Assembly (NCBI GenBank): GCA_014338405.1
Contig: JTDE01000189.1
Span: forward strand, 28,987 to 92,986
Length of the DNA: 64,000 bases
Direction of reading: 5' to 3'
DNA from: Paragonimus skrjabini miyazakii
Lineage: Eukaryota > Platyhelminthes > Trematoda > Plagiorchiida > Troglotrematidae
Each line of letters starts with the position of its first letter. Within the stretch, counting starts at the first letter, position 1. Position numbers and translations under genes: made by a program. A model generated the notes under the pieces. That model had not been told where the DNA came from, made no database searches, and worked only from the letters and a program-made list of their open reading frames with translations. Positions 43,201 through 55,200 of the stretch are shown here, in pieces.

Positions 43201-46200
43201 TATATGTTCAGAATATGTATATTGTTGAGGATAATAGGCATTCACTTGTAAACATTGACGGAAACATTTGCAAATCTGACCCAAAATACGATTGGAAAAC
43301 TACCAAAATTAGTGGTCGACGAAAGGTGGCACGTAAACATGTGTCGGTTTTTCCGAAGATGAGAATCCACATGTGTAAAGTTATCAAATAGATATCTGTG
43401 AATAGGGAGCAATATACCTTCGACCCTACAGACTATCCAACCATAACTCTGTTACCACTGTTGGCTGAGAGTGGCGTTGCCGGTTCAAATGTCATTTTTA
43501 AAATGTGCTACTTACAATAAGAAGTAGTAAAATTCGACAGCTTTACGGCGACGGAGAACAGCAATTATGCACAGAAATCTGGGCTAACGACAAGTTGCAA
43601 TCAACGGTTTAAAACTGAAAGAATGTCAAAATTTCGTTATGTACTTGGATAAAATAGTATCCAAACAGACCAGAAAGAAGCAGTTAAACCTCAAACGGAA
43701 AATCCGCGATGCGAAACCTCAGTCACAAGTCCCGAGGAACTCGGAAAGGTACGCCGATAAGTTGCTTGAAATATCATCGTTAGGACCTAAGGTTTGTTGC
43801 CCACGTCGTAAGGATGACCAGTTAGAGATTGAAGTCCAGTTTGAGAACCCAGTCAACCAAACGCCTTACATGAGTCACTCCTCTGACGCCAATCTTCAGC
43901 AGTCTAAATCTGAGTTGGTCAGTGGCTGTTAAAAATGTCGCCAATCGACTGTACCTCACAACAATCCGATAACCCGGAAGCATCTGGATGCCCTGATAAT
44001 TTTACATACACATGATGGAATCCTATTCACCCGGTCAAACAGAGGTGCCGGGACTGTGATTCCGAACAAATGTGATTATACTAAGTAGATGTTATCGATA
44101 CTTTCAGATACTAGCAAGTTCAGGAAGACAGAACATGAGAAAGACAGGACGGGTTTGTTGAAAATTAAATCACTTATTTCTTAAAACGACTAATGCAACA
44201 GAGCCGTATCACACAAACTCAGTGTGACCAGATGAAACTAACCGCATCCATCATCCCACGTTTATATGGACTCCCCAAGATCCATAAAAGTGGTTTTTCG
44301 TTTAGACCGATACTTCATATATGCAATTCACCGTATCATGCAACTGCCAGGGGGCTGGCGGAAGTACTAGAGCCTATACGACGGAAATCATGCTCACATA
44401 CTCTCCGTGACACTTTCGAGTTTGTGGGTTCCGTGAGAGACAGTAATATTAGACACCGGCACATGGGCTCCCTTGACGTTACTTCACCATTCACAACTGT
44501 TCTGTTGGTGGAGAGAATTAACTTTTCGTGTGATCAGATAGAACAACCGGAAAGCACGTTCATATTACAAAATCAGACCTAAAATAATTACGTTTGCGAC
44601 GCACCGTCAATATGCAGTTCATGTCCAACAATGAAGTGTATCGACAATCGGATGGCGTAGGTCCACTACAGGCAGACGTATTCATGGGCAAATTAGAATT
44701 CCAACCTCAGTCGACCATTCACAGTCTTCAAATGTACCGCCGATATGTAGGTGATATATTTGTCGTTATATTGTCACAAGATGATTTACTAACCATCGGT
44801 TCACCTCAGAAGAGTTCCATCTCTTAGATGTCCAACTGACCAGACGTCCAGACGGTACACTGAGTAGATCGGTATATCGTAAACTTACATGGACATGTCA
44901 ATACACCAATTTCAACAGCTCCGCGTCTCTTAAACAGAAATGGTATCTAGCTCAGCGCCTGGCAACTAGAGTAAGATTTGTTCGGATGACGCATTAGAAC
45001 AGGAACTGAAAACGGTTCAAAACGCATTGAGAGAAAACGGTTATCCAGAGCAATTCATCACTTCAAATATGAAGGCCAAAATCCCGCGTGAGGTCATGCC
45101 CACAGCTGAAAAGAAAGCCATGTCTATAAAACTCCCGTTTAAATGGGACATTGCGGCAGATCAATTCAACCGGTGCACATATTGGTCACTTGGACGTACC
45201 TTTCCGGTGGCAACCTAAAGACGTTGGTTCAGAAAAATGTTGATGCTAAGATTGAGCCTGGAAGACAAATTACCAGTCCACAATCAGTCAATACCACTGG
45301 TGTACGGCAGAATATGTTGGTCGTACGACTAGGTGCTTGTCAAAAAGGATCAGGGAACATCATCCATCTTGGATCGGAACCGGCTTTCGTAAATCAATTA
45401 CCAGCGCAATTGTTGCACATCTAGCTGACACCAACCATCTCACAGACATCAACAAAGCATTCCGGGTTGTTTACAGAGTTGCCAACACCCAAACAAAAAC
45501 AGTCCGTCAACGCATTCTGGCGACCGCCGAATCGATTGCTGTTAGACTATACAACCCAAAGGAAATATGTTCAGTCCTTGCTACTTCCGTCGCCAGAGAT
45601 CAACCACATCCAGTCTAACTAAACACAAACACTCGACCCTGACCGTGTGACGTAACATCTAGTCAACGTCCGGTTCGGACCGAACCAATTATTCTTTGCA
45701 GCCTAATGATAGCCTTTATTGTCATTCGTTAACAGTCATTTCCTGTTTTCTGCGCTTTGTCTTCTGACGTATTGATGAGATTTATGTAATTGACTTGAGA
45801 AAGAATAATCGGAAACAATTGTTCGTCACACCGTTACTTTCAAAAGTATTCAGTTGGAAAAAAAAGCCAGTGCATAGGGACGATGTTACTGATGAGTAGT
45901 AGAAAATTTTGGCTCTCATATAAATTGAATATCACCCACAATTGATCGCAGCTGTCGCATTCTCAAGGGCTTTCCGAAAGGGGCTGATGAAAAGTCTTTG
46001 ACAAGGCGACAGTTAACGCTATATCTGATTGGACAATTATTCTCAAAACGCAAAAATGCACTACAAACAGTGAATGGGACATTAGAAAGTACTAAATATG
46101 CTATACAAATATATGCATGTGTTATGAATTACTCACTTTCACATCCAAGTGGATAATGTTATTGTCATGCATATGCTGAATACCTTCGCAAACTTGACGA

Positions 46201-49200
46201 ATATAGTTCGCCACTTCGGCCTCACTCATCTGATAGTTGTCATCAGCGATACGGTCGAACAATTCCCCACCAGTAAGGCTGTAATAAGATCATAGGGAAA
46301 GATATTATAAACTTGCTGCAGTTTGCTTATTTTTTAACAATCGACGAATATTTTGCTGGTTTTCAACGTTATTTCTTCAAACCCTATTAACTTAGGTAGG
46401 AAGCGAAATACCAGTATGACGTCTTTATCCTAGGATGACTGTCTATCAAGAAGCCTGGGGGACTAGCTTACTGGAAAGGATTTAGAGGTCAAACTTACTA
46501 CGTGGATAGGTCTAATGAAACCTTACAATGGGCGAACAGGTGTTGCAGGTTTTGAAATGAGCTGCACAGTTTCCATCAAATCAAATCGAACTATTTAAAG
46601 TAATATAGCTCTTGGTATTAACGTAAACAAACAGGTTACTGAGTTTGATAACAAGCAGTGAATCAAGCTTGTAGTCAAGTTCATCAAATTGAACATAACA
46701 AAGCCATCATCTGTTTTTTTAGGAGTACGTTCGGTTAAGTAATATAATAAGCTAACTGTTATCAGTTAGAGAAAACCGGTTACTACCAGGTAGTAAGGAA
46801 ATTTTGGTTAATACGAAGTGAACCTCACTCACAATCGATCGCAGCTTCCGCATTCTTCTAGAAATTTCAACCGACCCCTTCCGAAAAGAAACACCATACT
46901 CGAGTTTCGCTCATGTTAGAACATGTTGATGGTGCACACCCTTGCGAGTGCCGACAAGGAAAACTCGAGTATAGTGCTTTGTTCGAAAAAGGTGGGTCGA
47001 AAATTCTATGGGAATAAGAGAACTGCGATCGGTCTTGAGTGATATTCAATTCATATTAGGTAAGAATCGCCTACAACCTATCAGCAGTTAAACTATTGCT
47101 AGGCAGATTTGAGGATTTATGTGAATCCGAGTTGAAGAGAAGTCCTAGTGATGGGGTCATCGAGTGGAGTTACCAGGATAATTACTGTGTCCCTTGTCAA
47201 GACGATCGTGCAACCTGAGCAATACTCACATGCGAGTGTGGCTCAGCGGTCATGCCCAATGCTAGGTCAACGTTGTAGTGGTAAACACAATTGCCTCATG
47301 AAGGACGATGTTTACCACAAATGTTTTCCACCTCCTGTGCGAATGGGCTGGTTTGATTTGCCTATCGTCATGATCATGAGAAACCGAACACCATTTGAGT
47401 CATTGCCATCATTAGTATGTTGATAGCTTTTAGCGTATGAACTCAACTGTCTGTGCTATTCACCGGTAGAGAAAAATATCCTGAGCAAGCCAGTGGGATC
47501 AAAATTAGTGTGCAAGAGATAACGATGAACGAGTAAAGAGACTCACAGTTCCATAACCATGGCTATATCGTCTTTATCTTCAAATGCCTCATGAAGACGA
47601 ATCAATTTTGGATGATTCAGATCTTTCATCACCTCGATCTCATTGTGTACTGTTTGTTTGTCTTGCGGGGTTGGAGCATTAACGAATTTACAGGCGTAAA
47701 AGTTGCCAGTCGCTTTCTCTCGACATCGATGCACCACTCCAAATGCTCCGCTGGAAGAGACAAACAAATTACCGACAAGTAGTTTCACTGATACGAGTAA
47801 ACTAGTGTGAGTAATCTAGGTTCAGGATAGGTCCAAATTGTGGGAACTGCGAACGGTGTGACCGTCTAACAATTTAGTCTTTCAAATACAAACAAGTTAC
47901 CTTAAAATAAAAAGTCAATATATTCAGTCAGAAAAATTATTTGCACACAAGAAAGTAAACAGCGCTTTTTGCTCTATTCTATTTGAAACAATGTTACAAA
48001 CCGCATCCGTTTATCCATCCCGTTGGAAAGTACCGTCACCAGTTCCACAAGCATAAGGACTACAGCGTTTTGGCTGCTCATGGTTAGTGAATTAAAACGT
48101 GATACATAAAGCGCATTCATTGTCGAAAACAGTTTGAATTCGTTCAAAAATACGCATAAAAGTCGTGAAAACGATAAAGTAGCGAACGAGACTTGTTTTC
48201 TATTTTTGATCATCAGGCTAAGTACAACACAATAAACATGAAAAACAATAACTGGGGTGAATCAGAAGTACGGTCAATAGATGTTATGGACGACGTGTTT
48301 GTTACCAGTTACGCAGTCATTGTTCCAAATCGTTCCAAAACAATTTCAAGCGCAATTGTTGCTCACTTGATCGACTCTAATCATTCTGTGCTAATCTATG
48401 CTAATCAAACAGTATCGGCCAGTTTTATGTGCACAGAAGGCGCTGACGCAATCCATCTCCTTGCCATGGAACTGATTGCACTATTAGCGCGTGAAAGATC
48501 AGAACTATGCGGTTGGTTCGTTCAATTGTTGTTGCTATACGCCGTTTGTATAAAATTTGCTGGTTTTATGTTGTCGACTGATGAGATTAAATCGAATTGT
48601 TAACATCTCGCGACACCTGTCTTCTCTCTGTTTTGTCTAATCATTCTGTCAGTAAGAAAGATGTTTTCATGATTGTCTACTGAATGTCAGAGAATCGATC
48701 AAAAATGGCGAGATTACAAATGTTGACCGTTGCCGAGGCCATTAGTATCCGATTACGCAACCCTGACCTCTGTACTCAGAAGAATTTCGTGCGGACACTT
48801 AGTCTCCCTTGGTCCACAATCAAGCCCACGATTCAGAACAGTGATTGTGCAACTGATAACAAACAAGTCGTCCATTACGTCTATTGATCGTATTTCTGAC
48901 TCAATTTAGTTATTGTTTTTCATATTTATTGTGTTGTAATTAAACTGAAGATCAAACAGTTTGCATGTTTGCTCATGGGTTCAGAACCTTTGTAGCTGCA
49001 GTTGGGTAGCGCGCAGATTAGCAGATGCTTTCATTCTGACGCAGATATGATGACCATTTACACCGTCGTACAATGAGGCCACAGACATACTCATTAACAT
49101 AGAACAGAATAGTGGGCGTGTTACACGATTCAATCTGAACAAGTACAGAGAGAAGCAGCTTGGAACAGGTGGAGAAAGTAGTTGGTTAGAGATTTTGCCA

Positions 49201-52200
49201 GGTAGTGGATCTAACACACAGCCGATGTGCTACAGGTGACAATTCCATCTGTACTAACGAACCTAGACGTGAAACCCATGAGCATGAGACCGATGTTTTT
49301 TAACTCAGCAAATTAAGTGATATGTAACGTAACTATACGAGGCTTCTGAAGTTCGCTTGCGTCCGATGTAACTTAAACTAATAAGTTGTTCACACTTCAT
49401 ATCCTGAAGCAGAAAAAGAGGAATTTCTGGACCGATCGAGCTCAAATTTACGGTTTAGACATCAGTAAAATATATCATTCAAGCTGACGCCAGAGTCAAA
49501 GCTACATGGGAGATAATCAATACGGGTAATTCTGTAGCTCCCGTTAGTAGCTGTTTCACAAGGCCAGGGGTATATACGCAACTCATGAATATATGAATCT
49601 CATTCCTTATTGGAATTCGGCCAAAATCCGTCTGGATAATTTTGAATCTAAATAAGCAACTGACGACAGATACAAATAATGACAGCAGTACCAATGTCCA
49701 ACTTGACACAGTTCATGGCTAGAAGTAGATTTAGTCTACCAGAATGAGGAAAACAGAAAAGAGGTAGTTAATATGAGATGGTGAAACCCAGCTTCCGCGA
49801 TAGTAATGATGATCCATCAAGAGGACAAAAAACAATAGTGTAATCCAAAAAGGTCGGCACAAACCTGCCCAGTTCTTCCAGGATATCGTAGTAATCATAT
49901 ACACTTTCCCCTTTGTGGATTTGCGTCGGAAGTGGTACTTTGTTATCCCAAATGTTATGATCTACAAAGAAATCAAAACCAATAAAATGTATGTGCACTT
50001 GTTCTCAAAATAACATCGAACTGTAAAGCAGATGTACTGCTAAACTTAGCCCGATAAAAAATAAAGCTAATCAAAATTTCTGAGCTCCCAACATAAATTT
50101 GTAGCCCGGTTGTCAGAACGTTTTTTGCGTTTGACTGTGCTGTTTCTGTCGCTGGTTCGAACCCAGCCAAAGCTCCGATTACCAAATCTGCAAACCACTT
50201 ATTGGCAATCGGAGTAAGTCAAATCCTGACACTTACAGAAACGGTCGTAATTATCGATCGGCGGCCCGTCATAGTCACCCCGACCTTGACCCCGATCTCG
50301 GCGGTCACCTCGCTGTCGTGAATCCGGTTGAATGAGTTGTGCAGGGGTTGGCTGACAAGGATCGCTGCGCCCGTGAAGGTTCTCGGCAATCACTCGGAAC
50401 TCGTACTCTTTACCGTTACGCAAACCCTCACAGTTGTAAGTTGAGAACCTGATAAATGTGAAATATGAATAAAAAATGGAGATTGGTATGAGGTTCAAAT
50501 ACTATATGGATGACTGTACTGGGACCGTGTATCACGATTATTTTTTTCTAAATAGGCGCAACCTTTCAAATTGGGGACAGATAACAAAAGTAGGAATATT
50601 CAAACTTCGAAGCAACACAAAAAATAAAACTGAATCAGATGTGGCTTTACTTGAAGAAATGTATTTAGTTCAAGTCCAACAATAACTTATACTTACCGAT
50701 TAGTTCCTGCACGGATCCAGGCATCACCTGGGAGTTCACGACGTTCGATGATATATTGTGATACGTATCCAGTGTTTGAAGGCATAGCCCAAGAGAGTAA
50801 GGCAGACCCATCCGACACTCCTTCCACCTTCAAATTAATAGGTGGTGGAGGCCGATCGTTGACTCGAAGTTCAATAGTTGCAGAATCCGAACCCATCTCG
50901 TTCTCCAACTGAATCGTTAACTTGCCAGCAAATTCCTCACCCACATTTTCTAGGGTCAAGATCGCATGACGCTCTTTCAGCTCCATTTTTACTTGTTTTC
51001 CTTCCCGTAGTTCTTTTCCATTCAGTGACCATTTAGCAGTAGGCTTTGGATAGCCAGTGAACGGAACTTTGATTCTGATTGTGTCCCCACGATCCCATTC
51101 AGTTGGCTCCAGCCAACGACTTGTCAGATTAATTCGAGGTTTGGCTGTTGCGAAGCACACATAAATTGAACAGTGTTTTCATACGAGCATACATGTAGAC
51201 GGATATGATAATTACCCAGAAGAACCATGTCTAGCCAGTTGGCTTATGTTTTAGCTATTGAGCAAGTTACAACCATCAGCGGTGGTATTCAATGGATTAC
51301 TTACATATTAGGCATGTCTGCGTTTGACGGATAGTGCGATTTGCTGAATGTGTTGTGATTCAAATGTTAACTAAACCACACGACTAACACTACTGTTTAC
51401 TGATGAATAGTAGGGTATTTTGGTACTCAGATAGATTGAAAATAACCCACAATTGATCGCAGTTGTCGCATTCCCATAGACTTTTCAATCGGCCTTTTTC
51501 GAAAAGAAGCATTAGACTCGTTACTAGACAGTAACCGTGTCTCCTATCCAGTCGGTCAGGCAACCTGATCATTACTCGCAAGCGAAAGTGATTCACGTAT
51601 GATGATCCAGTCGTGCCTAATGTGAAGTCAATGCAGTAGCGGTCAACACAGTTGCCTCATGAAGGCATGGTTGGAGTTATAATCCCGGTGGTGGCAAAGA
51701 TATGCACTACGGACGAGCCCTAATGAGAGCGAAACTCGAGCCTAGTGCTTCTTTTCGAAAGAGGCCGACGGAACTGCGACAGCTGCGTTTAATCGTGAGT
51801 GTTGTTCAATCTAGACTACTGGTTATATGCAGTTATATAATGAATACTGGTAGTCAGTAGTCTGTCAGTTAAAACATTCATCTGGTTTGGTCTCTATACA
51901 TATATACAAATATGTAATGGGTTGCCAAAATGTGGAGGATGCCGGCCTGCTCTTATAGTTTTGTTTAATGTGTTCTAAAAGGTAAGAACGAATGTTCTCA
52001 AGTAGTATGCTAACCGAATTTGTCTCAACCATAAAACTGACATCAGGATAAGTATGTTGCGGCACATATTCATTCAGTCAAATACTCTAAAAGATATACT
52101 CACATTTGACTGCAAGCGATGCACGACTGACTTTGGAACCGGCACGATTTGCTACCTTCACGCTGTATTCTTCGGCATCCTCCAGACCACAATCACAAAT

Positions 52201-55200
52201 GCGCAGTATGTGTTTGCGACCCTCTTTGGTCATCTCAATCCGGTGCGATGGGACCAAATCGCGTGGACCCTTGGACCAAGTCACCTCGTACGCAGAAGGG
52301 CAGTCGACTTCAATCTCGAACTCTGCGTCACGACCTTCATTAACCGTTTGTGGTCGTAAGCTGCCCACCAGAGTGGGACGTGAGACAGCTGAAATAAAAT
52401 GGCAATTTGGCAATTTTTTAATTACTGCAACGTATTCATGCCTTGTTCAAACTAAGTACAGCGGAAAATCACAAATAGTCTACCTTTGGGATCCTTTACC
52501 AACACAGGACGATCGATCACGCTGGGTTCACTCTCGCCTGCATCGTTGACAGCGATCACACGAAATTCGTATGTGATGTCCTCGATCAGGTTGGGTACAT
52601 TGAAGCTAGTAGTCAGCACTGGATGTTGCGTCACGCGGGACCAGTTGGGCGCACCAATGTCTCGTTTTTCTATCAAATAGCCACGGATGCGACCGCCTCC
52701 ATCGGAACTCGGACGCGCCCAGGATAGATTGACAAAGTCAGAACCCACATCGGTTGCAGTTAATTCTCCCGGCTTGCCTGGTTTATCTGTACACATCAGA
52801 ATGGGTTCAAGAAAGAGAACACGAGATATATAATGGTATAGTGACCACGATTGCTTTATGCCGATAAATATGAGTGGACAGGGAAAATCAAGCCGGTTTG
52901 TCTCGACACAAATCATTAGATTCACATCTATGAGCGAATTAGAACCATACCTACACTCGGAAACCAAGTGTTTGGAAAGTAAGTATCAACTAACTTTAGC
53001 GTTAAGTCAATCCATTAAGGGCTTCAACTCGGACCGCGTCTTTTTTTTAAAGTTACGCAGAAAAAGCGAGTCATCTGTCTATAGCAGAGAAAAATCAACC
53101 CAAAGAATCGGACATTGTAACTCGTTTGATTCTCCTTAGTCGAAAACAATAAAACACAATAAAAGATGAATGCAAACCACATAACCTAAGCAGGATCGGA
53201 TGTACCTCTCAATAATCTGGAGTGCCGACTGCTCGTCTATGTCCTTCTAATCGTATGGTATAGGACGTGTGATCCATCTGTCTATCCAACCGGAAAGCTG
53301 CGATCGAACACTGTCATCCTTCACACACACTTTCTGATTGAGAATAATCTGCTGCAAAATGTGTCAAGTATACAAATCCCTTGAGCCATGATGGTATTAA
53401 GGTCCTTATTTTGATTAGATATCAATGTGGATGACTGAGCGAACACTTTTTCTACAAGTATGCAAAAAATAAACTACAAATGTTTTGATCAGTTGACGGT
53501 TACAGAGGAAATCCTGATGATGGCACATTATTAGATGTTTAACCTAAGCACAATTACCGAATGGATACTTTGCAATCAACGGCTCTGGTAATTGTATCCA
53601 GTCTCCCTGACCACAATCATTTACTGCAGCCACACGGAATAAATATTTCCCGTTTTCTTGTAAGCCTTGAACTTCGCAGGTAGTGTCACGGCAACCGGAC
53701 GACACTGGAACCCATCGATCGCGACCTACTTCCATCTTCTCCAGCACGTAATGGTTCACCTTGGCGCCACCATCGGATTTCGGTGGCTTCCAGCTAAGAC
53801 GAGTACTGAACGGCGTGGTATCTGAAGCAACTAGAGGACCCTGGCATTCCGAAGGAGGAGCTGATTGGACAAAAATGAACGAAACAATTAATTAGTCTGT
53901 TGTCTGATAGGTTGTAACACATAGTGTATCAGTAGTTCATTCATTTAAAGAATATTTGCATCTATTCGGTTTGTTCTCGAATTGGTTCAGTATGGCTTTC
54001 AGTATTCACACATAACAAGAAAGTAAACGTGAAGTAAAGCTAAACCAATGAAATGAATAGAAAAAAATACCAAAGTTACTTTCACGAAAGGATGTTCTGT
54101 TATTGTGTTTTCAGCTATTGATGAAGACGGTCTTAGGGAATTTAAGTTGCAAATCCAATGGACCGACATGTTTAAGATTAATCGTAAGAATTTTAACTGT
54201 TTTGTCATGTTAACTTCGATCGTTTCCCTACCATTGTGCTAATCCGAAATTTATCTCACTAGACCCTACTGCGCACGAAACACCATTAACCATTGCTATG
54301 GATTAGTATAAAAAGTCAGGAATTGCAAAATTAACTGATGTCATTTGACTTCACCAAATGATATACTAATTTTCAGGACAACTGGATGACATGAATGATG
54401 AGGTAACAGGAATTTCATGTTACTTACAAATTGGCTGCTGGGCGTGACGAAGAATGCAAGAAGTGTATATTTACTGACACAAACTTTATGCATTCAAACC
54501 CCCAACTGCCGGCAGGTGCGGAAGAATTTTAACGGATTACCTGGTATTTGCCACCCCTGTCTAAATGAACAATCCAAAACCGTGAAGTTAGTCACTGTAG
54601 TTAACAAGTCAAGTATCACCTTTCAAGTCAAGAATGTGAATTGCATACCGCCCTTACGATGCTATGCTTACACAGAGAGAAATATAACGCAATCCGATCC
54701 ACCTTGAATTTGAGAATGTATTGGGTGGCTACACAGTCTTAAAAGCATGAACGCCGGAGTTTAAACTCGGTGGAGACAATTAGGCACACCACAGACGAGC
54801 TCAAACACTAAATCCAACTTTCGAGTTTATTACTGTCATCCGGAACGGACCAAATGGCAAAATTCTGTCAAGAACGGGAGCATCAATCAATTGAAAGGAA
54901 TACGTAAATTGTTCACACTCCGTTAGTGTGGATGGACACTGTCCATTTCGGACTGTCAGTCTATACTGGCTACAGCCACAAGAGCTCAAAATGGTTACTA
55001 TATTATTTCGTGATGCTCACTATCAAGTCGACGGTTCACAGTTGGTTCTGTTCTCGTTTGATCGATCGTAGTAAAGTAGCCTGAATGAACCGAAACCCGA
55101 ATGTGAACAAATTACACAAGCATGGCAGTAATCGTCTCGTCTTAAGTGTTTTTCATGGTGTGATGGGTGAAGTAGTCAGGGATGCAATCATTCCAACATT

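Noticed and set aside
50150..50165. Perfect GGTTCGAACCC, a pol III B-box-like motif, near a short ORF with GFEPAT
   Set aside because: The motif is palindromic and no A-box or tRNA cloverleaf could be drawn around it; too little to call a tRNA or SINE copy.
50260..50320. RGD tripeptides in the linker of exon 9 as integrin-binding sites
   Set aside because: They sit in a low-complexity Arg/Gly/Asp stretch of an intracellular muscle protein, so most likely incidental.
46814..51830. Repeated short blocks considered as a CRISPR array or operator repeats
   Set aside because: Spacing is irregular, copies are long, diverged and in both orientations, and the genome is eukaryotic; they are dispersed repeats.
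52054..52680. Several plus-strand ORFs of 64-147 codons over exons 6 and 7
   Set aside because: They are antisense shadows of the FN3 and Ig exons, which have clear domain motifs and splice sites on the minus strand.
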